A stretch of DNA of 64,000 nucleotides from positions 26,901,001 to 26,965,000 of the forward strand of contig NC_090697.1 in assembly GCF_040954835.1 (NCBI RefSeq), read 5' to 3'. Position 1 is the first letter of the stretch. Every line of letters begins with the position of its first letter. The notes beneath the pieces are model-generated. The model worked only from the letters and a program-made list of their open reading frames with translations, was not told where the DNA came from and did no database searches. The stretch comes from Lepisosteus oculatus. Lineage: Eukaryota > Chordata > Actinopteri > Semionotiformes > Lepisosteidae. The translations under genes were made by a program, and so were the position numbers. This document shows, piece by piece, positions 46,001 through 56,797 of the stretch.

Positions 46001-48133
46001 TTAAAATCTAAAAACGGCCAAAGTTTGAAAAGGATATATATCATAATGGTTTGTAAGCCATCAGCTGATCTCCCGGTAAAATTTAGGAATGACTGCAGAA
46101 AAACAGATGACATTGTTAATTCTTTTCCTCCAAAGAACTAACTTTATGATATTTTTCCATTGCTGTACTGAAGATGGCATTGTGGGATACACACAGAAGC
46201 CACTGTTCACATGTACAAGCAAACTTAATTTCAAGATTGATTTCTGCCTTTGGGGGCAACTGATTTAATGTCAGAAAAGAGGACTTTCAACTCCAGTCTG
46301 AGGAATCGCCTGCAGAGAGAAACCGAAAGATCTAGATTGTCTTAATATCAGTTTTACTGACACATTCTAAGTTCTACATACTATTTCTTATTGCAAACAA
46401 CCTCAAGGGACATACTGTAGCAAGGGAAAGGAGTTAGTGTATCTCCCTACAACTGCTGTATAGAAGTTTCTTCAAACCTGATCTGCAAGAGAGCCAAAAA
46501 ATGAATCAACTGTTTCTAAAGGTTGGTAACAGCAGAAAATTATGAATTAAGCAGGGAATAATTTTTGTCTATGGGGCAGAGGAGCACAGTGGCTAAATGT
46601 CTGGCCTCAGGACTGACAGGTTGTGGGTTTGTGTCCCCGCTGCAGACACTGCTGTTGTATCTTGAGTGCAGTATTTTACCCCAGTAGCTCCAGTCCACCC
46701 AGCTACAGTACATACACAAGGACCAGCACTGCTGGTTGTAGGCTCTGTGACAGACTGGTGTCTTATCCAGGGTGGAAGTCATGTGGTCTTTGACCACTTC
46801 ATACCCTGAAACCGGTTGAGCTCTGGCCTGATCATCTATTTTATATGGTTTGAATGAACTTACCTACCTTTCCATTTTAGGAGAACTGGTCCTTGAGGAT
46901 TGCAGGGTACTCAGATTCTGGTCCCTCATCATCTTTGAATGATTTAATTAACAAATCACCTACTTGTTTGTTGCATTGAAATTGTTCAATTCTTTAAAAT
47001 GTATGATTTAATGATAACCTCCAGTATAAAACGTGCTGGATTGGGGGCTCTCAAGGCTCAGGGCTGCAGACTCCTGCTATACAGCAACATTATTTAAATC
47101 AGGGGTGTGCAGTCCTGGTTCTGCAGGCCTCCTCCCAAGCATGGGTTTCATTCCAACTCAACACTAGCTGTACTGTACTGTAACAACTCTCAGCTCAGAT
47201 CGCTTCTGATGACGTTGCTCTGAAGAGCCCTAGAAAACCTGCAGACGTAAATGGATTATACCAGAATGAGATGGGCACCTGTCTTCTTGGCACAAAGAAA
47301 TTCAACACAGTGGCCCTGCAGGACCAGGATTGGACATCCTGGTCCTGACTTACGTGGAAAGCTCTAATTGTTCGTCTTGTTGCTACACTCTTTAACGATC
47401 GTGCGGATGAAGTGCAGTAAAGTGAAAATCAATGATGTTCTAATGAGACTATACATTACTACAGCAAACAAATCTGTAACTGCCATGGAAAAATATTGCA
47501 TTGATTTTATTTATCTTGGTTAACCAACTTAATAAATCCAAGGGTTTTGTAGTGCCACACATTTAATTGTGTTTTTCTGCTTTTAATTAGATTAATTCTG
47601 AACCACTTACCATTTATGTGAACACAGTCTTATCGGTGGGTTTTCGGGCTGTTTTTCCCTAGATATGGTCTACACCCACAGTTGTAATCAGTTTCTCTTA
47701 ATCATTTTTTTCTTTTCTTTGAAGGGAGAAAGTCAGGAAAATAGGAAACAAAAAATGAATTTGAGTGTGGAATTGCAGTCATATGGAAGATTAATCCCAG
47801 GCAAATTGGTTTATTATCAGCAAGCTTGGATACTTGTCAGACCAGCAGATTGTGTTTTTTTCCACACATTTTGCTAATACAAATTCTTCCCACATAACTC
47901 CCCCCCTCACAGAGCAGACCTACCTGCACAAACCGCTCCAGAGCTGGTCCGTCCAGACAGCTGTAGTTCTTGAGGAACGTCAGCTTCTCCAGTTGGAAGT
48001 GGTTCCGGTTCTGGCTTTCCGCCGCCCTCTCCAGGATCTGGAAGATTGTGGCACCGACCAGCAGGTAGAGGAAGTAGCCCAGAACCAGCAGGGCGGTCCA
48101 GCTGACCCGCATGTTGGCGTGGAAGCGAGCCAT
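42875..48133 (-). CDS. kcnk16: KCNK16-like (TALK-1) two-pore-domain potassium channel, 5 exons
   Basis: A complete K2P background-channel gene of 294 aa (human isoforms are about 294-322). Exons run 48133-47924, 45877-45763, 44369-44203, 44076-43908 and 43098-42875. TM1 is around residues 10-31, the cap contains the Asn56 sequon and Cys59, and a second sequon is at Asn85. Pore loop 1 has TTIGYG (106-111), TM2 includes [15 protein letters not shown], pore loop 2 has TIGFG (212-216), Arg233 sits at the pH-sensor position, TM4 has GLAWLALL, and the tail is Gln-rich. [20 protein letters not shown] and [10 protein letters not shown] identify KCNK16 specifically, and it is next to KIF6 as in mammals. 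In mammals TALK-1 is a pancreatic-islet channel activated by alkaline extracellular pH. Intron 2 uses a GC donor. No coding break is seen. Confidence 0.95.
43460..43640 (+). mobile_element. CR1-like tail, KCNK16 intron 4
   Basis: ACACTTCTTTACACAGAAGG, then GGGAGTGTGGAACAAGCTGC, then GGTTTCTTTCAAGTGTCAGC. It lies antisense to the gene and is truncated at both ends. Confidence 0.7.
43908..44076 (-). CDS. kcnk16: KCNK16 coding exon 4 (TM3, pore loop 2)
   Basis: 169 nt from acceptor CTTCCCCAG to GTAG|GTATGA. It encodes TM3 ([20 protein letters not shown]) and [20 protein letters not shown] then FGDYVV. Confidence 0.94.
44203..44369 (-). CDS. kcnk16: KCNK16 coding exon 3 (filter end and TM2)
   Basis: 167 nt from acceptor CGTTACAG to GAG|GTACGC. 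It encodes [20 protein letters not shown] and [18 protein letters not shown]. The following intron is only 126 nt. Confidence 0.94.
44430..44690 (-). mobile_element. CR1-like tail, KCNK16 intron 2
   Basis: Sense to the gene: it includes the complement of GGCTTCAACTTTGTGGCTGG and GTTCCACACTCCCACAACCC, and translates to a '[16 protein letters not shown]' segment. A frame here appears to run on into KCNK16 exon 3, but the exon acceptor at 44369 separates them. Confidence 0.7.
45080..45185 (-). repeat. Family A SINE fragment, KCNK16 intron 2
   Basis: The minus strand gives CACAGTCCAAAGTCATGCTG, GAATTGGCTTCTGAGAAAAT, then GACCCTGAAGTGGATAAGCA, that is, the centre and end of the family A SINE with a deletion. 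Confidence 0.65.
45763..45877 (-). CDS. kcnk16: KCNK16 coding exon 2 (pore loop 1), GC donor
   Basis: 115 nt from acceptor CTGACCAG to ATAG|GCAAGT. It encodes [20 protein letters not shown] and [12 protein letters not shown]. The donor is GC rather than GT, in an otherwise ideal consensus. Confidence 0.94.
46570..46800 (+). repeat. Family B-like SINE, KCNK16 intron 1
   Basis: The head GAGCACAGTGGCTAAATGTC and the B-box region GGTTGTGGGTTTGTGTCCCC are followed by a body with CTTGAGTGCAGTATTTTACC, partly shared with the copy at 40.2 kb. Confidence 0.6.
47100..47341. mobile_element. hAT-like MITE, KCNK16 intron 1
   Basis: A 242-bp element. The left end is CAGGGGTGTGCAGTCCTGGT and the right end on the other strand is CAGGATGTCCAATCCTGGTC, each followed by CTGCAGG. 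The terminal repeats extend about 30 bp. The flanks do not show a clean 8-bp duplication. Confidence 0.65.
47924..48133 (-). CDS. kcnk16: KCNK16 coding exon 1 (start, TM1, cap)
   Basis: 70 codons from an ATG in ATTATGG, ending GTGCAG|GTAGGT in phase 0. It encodes [20 protein letters not shown] and the cap with KNYSCLD. Confidence 0.94.
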
Positions 48134-48300
48134 AATCCCCCAGCGCAGGGTTACGTCAGACCCAGAGAGGGGGCTGCAGGAGTCAGAGGGATGGTGGCGC
48201 TGAAGCCGCTCCAGGAGAATATTCAGACAGCAGAGCTGTCAGAGGGGCTCTAGATTGCAAAGTTAGTCATAAGAAAGGCGTGGCATGGAACCGCAGGCGC
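48134..48300 (-). promoter_or_regulatory. Candidate KCNK16 promoter/5' UTR with CRE-like site
   Basis: Minus-strand TGACGTAA at 48158-48151, about 18 nt before the ATG, is a CREB/ATF-type variant. An AP-1-like TGACTAA lies near 48262. No clear TATA box is seen. The transcription start could equally lie in an upstream non-coding exon. Confidence 0.25.
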
Positions 48301-49489
48301 AGAAGAGAAATAATTATGTCTTTGTGCAGTTTCCCATTCCTGCAGCGCACTGCTCGCGACGACTTAGGACAAGGAATCTTCTCTTAAAAACTGCATAAAT
48401 ACTTGCGTTGTTTCCCTCTGTCTTTGGGTAAAGGCAGAACCAAAGTCCCTCAAGTGCTATGATGAATGCCTTTTTGCTGCACACTTCAAGTAGAGCTCAA
48501 GCAAGGAAGCACCCTTTCAGAAAACACAATGCCCTTTCCATCAAGCTGTTGCACAGGCATCAGATGGGTTTCCAATGTGACTGAGGAGCTGCAGGCTCTT
48601 TCTGTCCGGGACACCGGGCTGTTTCTAGACGGTAAGCGACTCTATCAATCACCACCCCCTTCACACTTCACTGATGAGGAAGCTGCCTCATGTCAGCAGA
48701 ACACTAGTTAATATTTGACCTGTCACATCCTGAGTGTCCATGCATGAATCTTTGAGATGAGCATCCTATTTCACCACACCGCTTAGCAACTCTCATTTAA
48801 CTCCTGCATTCATTTGTGTGCTCATCTGATACTGTATGTCTGCAGCCTGGTAAGAAACTACAAGGACATATAATTCTGTAAACTTTTGGTTAGCAAGGAG
48901 TTTGTTGTTAAAGACACAACGTTTTGTGAAAGACAACAGTTGTGACAGTTGTTTTTTGTTGTTAATGATTTAGTCACATGGGAGTATTTGTACTGTACAG
49001 TACGTCTCCAATTTTTTACAGTTTTTCTTTCTATAAAACAATAAAATCCTTTTAGGATTAAAGATACTGCAGTTAAGAAAGGAGTGTTGAGGATAGCTAA
49101 GCAGATAGAATAAGGCATTTTTCAACTTTTTTTCCAGAAGTTACTTGCAGCCCAGACTTAATGCAGTTGTGAAAATGTAGATATGCCCACGATGCACTTT
49201 GAAATGTAAATCACTGCATGGGGATTTTCTAGAGGTGGAGATTTAAAGAGAGATCTGAACTGGTGACTTTTCCCTTGCATGGCCATATGGATGACTTACA
49301 GGAGCAGATGAGTCCTGCTTCACTGTACTGTATGTGTGGCAGAAGGCAAGAGAGACAAGGGATGAATAAAGACAACAGATAAAGAGCTCTCTGAGGAATA
49401 GGTTCGTGTCCAGCACATTTTTAGTCTTCACCAGAGAAGACTGTGAGGAGTCTTGATCCAGGATTTCAAAATCCTCAAAGGCATTAACA
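48301..49489. other. No gene recognised
   Basis: Spacer upstream of KCNK16. Nothing coding or repetitive is recognised. Confidence 0.4.
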
Positions 49490-49755
49490 GAGTCAACCCA
49501 GTGGGACTTCTTCAGAATCAATTGTGAAACTAGAGGACACAAGAGGGAACTACGTGAAAGTGAAATTAAAAAATGAGAACAAGAGGCACTTCACACAAAA
49601 GGTGGTGGGAGTGTGGAACAAGCTACAGTACGCGGCCATGTTCTTGAAGCCGATAACCTACCTTCTTTCACAAGACAACTGGATAAGAAACTTAGATCAA
49701 TACGCTACTACCAAATGGACTAGATGCGCCAACTGTTCTTTATTTAAATGAACAT
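49490..49755 (+). mobile_element. CR1-like LINE 3' end with open frame
   Basis: The frame includes [20 protein letters not shown]-type sequence ([17 protein letters not shown]), the usual ORF2 endpiece, then the 'DNWIRNLDQYATTKW' segment. It is one of the less decayed tails. Confidence 0.75.
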
Positions 49756-51529
49756 ATGAGAAAACTGTTAAAAATGTCTCTTCTTTTGGTTGATAGGTGA
49801 AGATTTATTTTGCATGTATCAACACCATCCACTTATATTATCATAGGTCTGCATTCCTCCATCAGCAGCTATAGTCCACATATTCTGTGCTTTGCCAGAG
49901 ATATCCTTAGTAGGATCAATGCAGCTCTCAGGTTCACAGGGGAGAATAAAGTCAACAAATCTAACATGTTATTTGCTTGAAAGGAGAGACATCAGTGTTG
50001 CAGAAATATAAATTTGGCGATTTCGTCAGCAGCTTTTGAGCCCAGAACAACTAACCTAATCCTGAGTTCAACTCTACCTGTTATCCCTGCACTGGTCCCG
50101 ATTGTCCTTTCATTCACTCTGAGTGAACACATGAGAAAGCTTCAATCCCCATGGCTTCTCATGACTCCTCAATGCATTTGCAGTAAAAAAAAAATATTTT
50201 TCACCTCAATCTTGAAAAGCTCTGAACTCTACAGGGTGATTGTAACGGCACTCCCCACCAGATTAGGGAGAGGGAAGCGAACTCCTGTATAATGGCACTC
50301 ATGAGGAAATCTATGCCATGCTTTTTCTTTTTCCCCTCAAATTCCTCCACATCCTCCTTTGTCTTTCAGAGTTTTGCCCCCGGTGCTGAAATGTTCTGGC
50401 ACATGGCACAGCCTGCGCCGAAGGACAGCAGTAAGGGGGCGTGTCTGGGACACCCCCTTCCTACGGACTCTACTCAGATTCTTCTCTGAATGCAAATCTC
50501 ATTCGGAGGGATTGCATCAGCCGCACGGCTAAATTTCATTAAACAAATCAGTCCGGGGAAATGCAAACTGGAATTTTGCCTGGAACGAACATCAGTCCTA
50601 AAGCAAAAATACAGGTTAGATCTAAAATATTATATTGCATATTTCCCCTCTATTTGTTGTTGCCTTGCAAACTGTATCCACACTCTATCTGGGCACTAAC
50701 TAGCACTGCTGCATCTTCCTCCACCTGCTTCCACAAATACAGAAGAAACCAGAGGGCTTTTAAAACTCTTGCTCTCACGTTCTCAGCAATCTGCTGCCTC
50801 GTGGATGAATAACCACAGTGCCCCAACAGAGTAACGAGCAATAATCAATGAGAATCACTGTACTGATTCACTTTGAGTCCTGTGAACCACGTAAGCTGAC
50901 TGATAAACAGCACTTGAGACTCTTCAGACCAAACATGAGCTAGTGATATTTCCCCAATTACAAATGAACATGAATCACATATTACAATTTGACCTGGAAT
51001 TCTCATAAAATATAACCAAAAATAAAAACATACATTCATAGGAGAAAAACCTCCAAACTCCTTCGTAAAACTAGCACGTGTTAATTACATAGCAGCTGTA
51101 GCTCAGTCAGCCAATGTAAAACTGCATTCACAGAATCTCCCAAATAGTTACTGCAGAGGTAAAGCGTTATCATGGGGAAGTGGCTTTCTGCTTGACCCGA
51201 GAGGGAGCAGCCTCTCTGATGTTTTCAGAGAAGCCACAGGGGACAGGCAAGCTGAAATATTTACTAGCATGACCAGGCAAAAGTGTTCTGAAAACAAAGA
51301 CTGACTTCATGGCTGTTATTAGTTTGTATCAGGCGGCAATCACAGGGCACTTGTGTGGTTAGTTTAACTGTCACACACAATGGAAGTGTCTAGAACTGAC
51401 ATAGAGGTGGCAACGGATATCGCCAGTGAAATGAACAAAACTACAGATACAGATAAAATTATTAAATCTGTGTAGTGTTCTGTTCAGAGTGTCTCTTGTC
51501 AAATGACAACTTTTTTAGAAGCCACAGAC
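49756..51529. other. No gene recognised
   Basis: Spacer. A tRNA-like A-box (GTAGCTCAGTCAGCC) occurs near 51097, but no folded tRNA follows. Confidence 0.4.
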
Positions 51530-51880
51530 TCACCTGATAGTAGGGCACTTTGCAAATGTATTCACCCCATCCAACGATATCTCGGTTTGTTGAATTACAA
51601 GTTGGTGTAATTTATACTAATTTTGTATCCAAACTTGAATGCTCAGACTGAATCGATTTACTGGTGAAAGATGTTTAATGTCACCAACAACTGCAGAGAA
51701 AAATCAAAAGCTAAAGCATGTTGATTGCAGAAATGTTCAACCCCTTTGCTAATGCAAACCTGAATTCCATAGATTAGTCAAATTATTATGATTTATTAGA
51801 TAACGAAACAAGCGAACTAATGTAAAGGGACAGATTACTTAATACTTTGGAGTGACAGTCCTAGCTGAAGATCAACACTG
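51530..51880. mobile_element. Possible DNA-transposon-derived repeat
   Basis: GTATTCACCCCATCC near the left and TTCAACCCCTTTGC further in resemble the ends of abundant fish DNA elements. I cannot pair terminal repeats, so this is tentative. Confidence 0.25.
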
Positions 51881-52440
51881 TCGCACTCCAGGAATGAACC
51901 AGGGAGCTGCTACAAGGGTGAAGGTGGGGTGGAGGGAGGAGTTCTGCAAAAGATGAGCACTGAACTCAGCTAGTATTTATACGCAGAAGAGTGGAAATGT
52001 GAACTTAGACTTTGACCTCCTCCTGAACATTTGTTAAATAAAACCATTTAATTCAAGCGTACAAAATTATTTGGAGACATAATTTTCTCAATTGAGAAGG
52101 AGGAAGTGAATACAAGAAAAAGCAAAAAGAAGGTGTTTAAAATAATCAGTGTGAAAATAGCACAGTCAATCTCTGTTCTAATCTGCATGAAGAAATTTAA
52201 ATGTGGAAAGCCCCAATCTGAAATTAGCAAACAGAGGCATTTTCCAAGTTCTGTCAACTTGTTGACAATTTTAACACATGACCAGAAAAATGTAAGGATG
52301 GGTAACAATGCAAACAAAACACATTGTTTTTTTATTGAAATAAACTAATTGCACTTGAATTATTAAGAAAACTTTGTATTTTTCACAATTCTGTTTTCAA
52401 AATAAAGCTATTTAGAGGCACATCAAACATAATACAAAAT

Positions 52441-52660
52441 AAGGAACAAGTAATAGGTTAATTCCATGCTGAAAAAAAGAAGAAAGAGAACACAACGTTT
52501 CGGCCCTGGAGCCTTCTTCAGGTGTGGAACCACACCTGAAGAAAGCTCCACGGCCGAAACGTTGTGTTCTCTTTCTTCTTTTTTTCAGCATGGAATAAAC
52601 CTACTACTTGTTCCTTTGCAGCCTACGCATGCTGACGCAGCTACCCATCTGAAATACTAC
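52441..52660. mobile_element. Penelope-type units in head-to-head inverted pair (foldback)
   Basis: Positions 52441-52527 (minus-strand unit) and 52530-52616 (plus-strand unit) are near-perfect inverted repeats around a 2-nt centre (AGGTGTGG-AA-CCACACCT). The right unit continues to about 52656 with CAGCCTACGCATGCTGACGC. Each unit holds ACAC-CTGAAGA ... GAAAC-GTT-GTGT, the layout of a hammerhead ribozyme with a minimal stem III (52490-52525 minus; 52532-52567 plus). The GGC/GCC stem II is intact in the left unit and has one mismatch in the right. Tails of this type are known from Penelope-like retroelements. Family assignment is inference. Confidence 0.75.
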
Positions 52661-53039
52661 AAAATAATACAATTCTCTTATTTTATGCCATCAGCTCAGG
52701 CAGCATCAGAAAGTAGGAACTCACTCCTGTCCTCATGAATTCTGCAGACATTTGCCTCTTAGCAGAAAAATGAAGCAACTGAGTTCCAAATTTCTCTGCA
52801 CTGTTTAGCAATTCCAGTGGCAGCCTACTGGCCAAGAACGCTGTTTTGACATCAGTCTTTCTCCCATCTTCTGCTCTCTTCCATTGGTTGAGGACTCTTA
52901 ACACAAAGGCCAAGCACGGTCCTCAACAGCTGACCTGTAGGCGTGACTGTCATTTTAGCATTAGACTGTTCTTAATGCTTTCCAAGATCTGCTACTTCCA
53001 AATGAGCATCGAGACACAACCCAGAAGACAAGTTGAAAC

Positions 53040-53190
53040 TAACTGACACTTCATTTGAATCTTAGAACAGGAGGCACCTCTTTATGCAAAGGGTTGTGGG
53101 AGTCTGGAACAAGGCTACCCAACTACCTGGTTGAAGCTCACCCTTCGGCTTCCATCAAAAAATAGCCAGATGAGATCCTCAGAATGGCGT
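53040..53190 (+). mobile_element. CR1-like tail
   Basis: GGCACCTCTTTATGCAAAGG, GTTGTGGGAGTCTGGAACAA, then the 'K.SQMRSSE' segment. Truncated. Confidence 0.65.
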
Positions 53191-54499
53191 CTTTGCATTT
53201 GTAGCTTTTAGTACGTTCTCAAATGGTAATTAAGAAGTATGCCCAAGGCCAGAAACCTCAACATCGAGGACAGGGGAACAGAGGGGCGATGCCAAAATAT
53301 GCAGTAATGGCAAAGATGTCTTTCTTTCTCAGGTACAAGGTGTAAACCCTGGTAAAAGTGTAGCACTGTCGTGTTCTCCAAAGCTGTTCAGGAATGGTGT
53401 AGTTCTTCTGCCTTTGGCATGACTCTGGCACCTCACACCCAACTCATGCAGCTGCAGTGTCCTGTCAGAGATGCACAATGCTCCGGGGAGGGACTAGGCC
53501 TGAGGGAGAGCTTGTGGGAAGCACTTCCACTGCGAGTATCATAGCTTTCATTGATGAGATGATCCTGAAATACACATCAAGAGGAGGGTTACTGCAAAAA
53601 CCAAATCAATAGCAGACTACATGAGACAAAAAAAAAAACATGGCTTCTCTATGGTAGTATCAGTGCTTGAATTGGGCCAGTACAGTCTGTTATGTAGTAC
53701 CTATACATCTGACTTTTGGATTTAATATTACCTCCCAGTACTTTTTAATAGTTCACAAAGTAAAATAAATTCTCTAATACTGTAATTCCACTGTTCACCA
53801 TTTTAATCATGTTAGACTAAAAACACATCATGTTATATGTGTAATACTGAATACTCTAATACGAGTATGCCTTTTAATCCTGTATGTTAATACTTTGAGA
53901 TGAGATAATACAGTAAAAAGACATTCAACAAACATGTTTCTTTCCCATGTAATTATTTTGACATTCCTCAGACACGTTTTGAGCCTTTTTAAGAGTGAAT
54001 ATAGGAATTAGTTTTCCGCACTCATAAAGATAATATACAATCAAGTGAGGCAAATGTCTATTTTCAGAGCCTGTTACCAAAGACAGAGCATCTCAGTTGT
54101 GTTGCTTTATTTGACGCTAAAGTTTCCATCAAATATTTTATGAACATTATATTTATTCAGACAGGTTGAAAGGGCTATCGGCACTTCTTTTTTCATGCTT
54201 TTCTATAGTTTAGATTAGTCATTAATCAATTCAGTCAATTGGTAAATACAATTTTAACTAGGAATAATTAATTGCATTGATATACAGTAGTAAAAGATAT
54301 CTAACAGGACCTTATAATATAAAAGAAGATGTACCACAGAATATCTGGCAGCATCGCTGAACAAAGATTTGTTTTTTTTACCTACTGTATAATGCAAGCT
54401 GTGCTGATTATTACTTGCAAAACTGTAGTGTGGTATCATGGTCTGTGGCTGGTATAGCACTAAGCACACAACCAGGCTCTGGTGATTAGTGGTATTTCC
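53191..54499. other. No gene recognised
   Basis: AT-rich spacer. The 148-aa minus-strand frame that begins at 54700 is antisense to a Tc1 remnant and is not a gene. Confidence 0.4.
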
Positions 54500-54760
54500 A
54501 AATGCTGAGGTTTTGCATGTAGGTAATATCATGGTTTGGGCATACATGCCTGCCTCTGGAACTTGCTCACTTATCTTTACTGACGATGTAACTGATGATG
54601 GCAGCAGCAGAATACATTTTACAGTGTACAGACACATCATGTGCCCACATCCCAAAAAAAAGGAGGCAATTTTTGGACATCTTTTGCCTTCAGGTAACAA
54701 TTTACCCTGCAGTAAGACAATGACAAAACATACTGCACACTTAAATAATCATACTCTGGA
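54500..54760 (+). mobile_element. Tc1/mariner transposase central remnant
   Basis: The plus-strand frame gives GNIMVWAYMPASGTCSLIFT then DDVTDDGSSRIHFTVYRHIM and MTKHTAHL, matching the DDE region of fish Tc1 transposases (the usual GSVMVWGC.SA.G and NDPKHTA blocks). The catalytic aspartate before PKHTA is replaced. It is broken on both sides. Confidence 0.65.
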
Positions 54761-54775
54761 CAATACACACGAAGC

Positions 54776-55130
54776 TCTTTACAGGTAATGGGGACTCCCC
54801 TCCACCACCACCAATGTGCAGCCCCACCTGGATGATGCAACAACAGCGATAGTGCGTCTGTACGCTCACCACACAGCAGCTCTCAGTGGGGAGGAGAACA
54901 GAGTCATCATGCAAATTCATTATTAGGAGGCCATGATTGGTAAAGGCCAGGGGGAAATTTGGCCAGGACACCAGGGTAATACCCTAACCCTTACTCTTGT
55001 GGAGAAATGCCCTGAGATTTTTAATGAGCACAGAGTCAGGACCTTAGTTTTACATCTCACCCGAAGGACAGAGCCTGGTTTTTACAGCTTAGGGTCACCA
55101 TCACCATACAGGTGCATTAGAACCCTACTG
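54776..55130 (-). repeat. Headless SINE body, copy 1
   Basis: It matches 58618-59005 block for block: AATGGGGACTCCCCTCCACC, ACCTGGATGATGC, ATTAGGAGGCCATGATTGG, AAATTTGGCCAGGACACC, AGTCAGGACCTTAG, TCTCACCCGAAGGACAGAGC. The minus orientation is set by the tail of the second copy. It lacks that tail. Confidence 0.75.
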
Positions 55131-56504
55131 GACCCACTAGCAGCTCTCCCAGCAGCAACTTTAGCTTTCCCAGAAAGTCTCAGATCTCGTCGTTGAATTG
55201 CTCGGGAAGCTCGTGTCTGTCCTCGGATCTTGCTTCAAATCTTTTGCAGTGAACCAAAGATTTTTCCAGGCTGCTCCAACAATTCTTCTTCAAAGTTTTG
55301 CATAAATCTTTGTGTTTCTTCAAACCTGGGGGTGGCTGCAGTAGTTCCTGATCTGTGTTGGCCAATAACAGCACCACACTGAGGCTTTTCGGGCCTATTC
55401 TCAGTTTTCCACTGGCTCCTGTATTAAATTGTGTCAGTGCCATTTTGAGATTTTTTGCTGTACTTTTAGTTGAACCATTTTCAATGTTTTTTTTTATTAC
55501 AAATTTCAGCCATTATGCTTTTTTCATAATTTTTTTTATGATGCTGTTATTTATTTTAAAATTATTGTCAGCCATTGCTTTTTAATTATATTTCATAACT
55601 GTGGTCAATTTGCAACAAACGTGGAACATGTTGTTTACAAAAATATGTTTGTGGAAATATACACCTATTTTATTTAAGGATTCTAATTTAGTTTTTATTA
55701 TAAGGTTGAATCTGTTTTTTTATTTTTCAACAAAACAATTAGAAAAAGGATATATAAGACTTTCTTTGTGTTTTTTTCTCATTAATACTTTTGCCTGACC
55801 TTATGACACACGCTAAGCTTTTGCTAGACATATATGGAACAGTGTAGGAGATTATCAATAAATAAGTCAGGCTTCTTTTTTAATTATAATCCATTTGTGA
55901 ATACTTTGTATTGTTGGTCTACCTATTGCAAAGATTAGATTTCCACATCAGAAAAACACATCCCAGCAGGTGTCAACTTTCTAATGGAAAAGGAATCCCA
56001 GTGGAAACTGGAGCACATAACCTCTAGGTGAGGTGTGTGACACTTTGCAAAGCAGTTGAGTCACTATGAGATATGCAAACAGATTTTGCGTGCTAGGTTA
56101 CACATCTCAGTGCTTAATGTAGCAAAGATCTGAACCATTAGAGGCCTCTGAGGCTCCCATCAACTGACCCACTCCTAGATTTAAATAGCCATTTAAGTAT
56201 TTATGTGCCCATCCATCCATTCATCAGCTGTATTAATTTGTACACAGTATTGCAACACACTTTGTGCACACAGAAAGTTCACTGAGCATCCTCTTTTGTA
56301 ATGACTCTTGTTGCTATCTTCGCTTTATCTCCTTTCACTTAACGCGTTCAATACTTTTTTAAGATAAACCTTCTCAGAGTCTCTCATCCATGACCATTCT
56401 GATAGCTTCTATTCATTGTGGTCGATTGAGAATATACTATATATAGTGACAAAAAAGCTGTGAAATTAGTTATTTCTATTGTAACGTTCTGCTGTCCTGA
56501 AACA
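55131..56504. other. No gene recognised; one unassigned frame
   Basis: AT-rich with long T runs. An 87-aa minus-strand frame (55443-55180) is basic and Leu-rich, abuts the SINE, and resembles nothing I can name. I do not call it a gene. Confidence 0.35.
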
Positions 56505-56797
56505 AAAGATAAGATAAGATCACTTTATTGGCCATATACAATTTCTGGCATTAGGAATTTGTCTTTTCGCATACCCCAGCTTGCTCTCCATGAGACACAC
56601 AGGCACACAGAGACAGGGAGAGAAGCTTGGGGTCAGAGGGCAGGGTCAGCCATTTACACGGCGCCCCTGGAGCAGCTAGGGTTAAGGGCCTTGCTCAGGG
56701 GCCCAACGGAGTAGGATTCCTCTGCCGGCCGCAGGATACAAACCGGCAACCTTCCAGCCAGAGGCCCCTATCCTGAGAGCCACCGCTCCGCCCCGGG
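56505..56797 (-). repeat. tRNA-headed SINE (family B)
   Basis: Inverse of the copy at 40200-40488: AAGATCACTTTATTGGCCAT (tail complement), CCCCAGCTTGCTCTCCATGA, GGGTTAAGGGCCTTGCTCAG, and the head complement AGAGCCACCGCTCCGCCCC. Nearly full length. Confidence 0.8.

Noticed and set aside
47834-48253. 139-aa plus-strand frame
   Set aside because: Antisense to KCNK16 exon 1.
51081-51130. Possible tRNA gene (A-box-like GTAGCTCAGTCAGCC)
   Set aside because: No matching B-box or cloverleaf follows within tRNA distance.
54254-54700. 148-aa minus-strand frame
   Set aside because: Overlaps a Tc1 transposase remnant on the opposite strand, which explains the openness.
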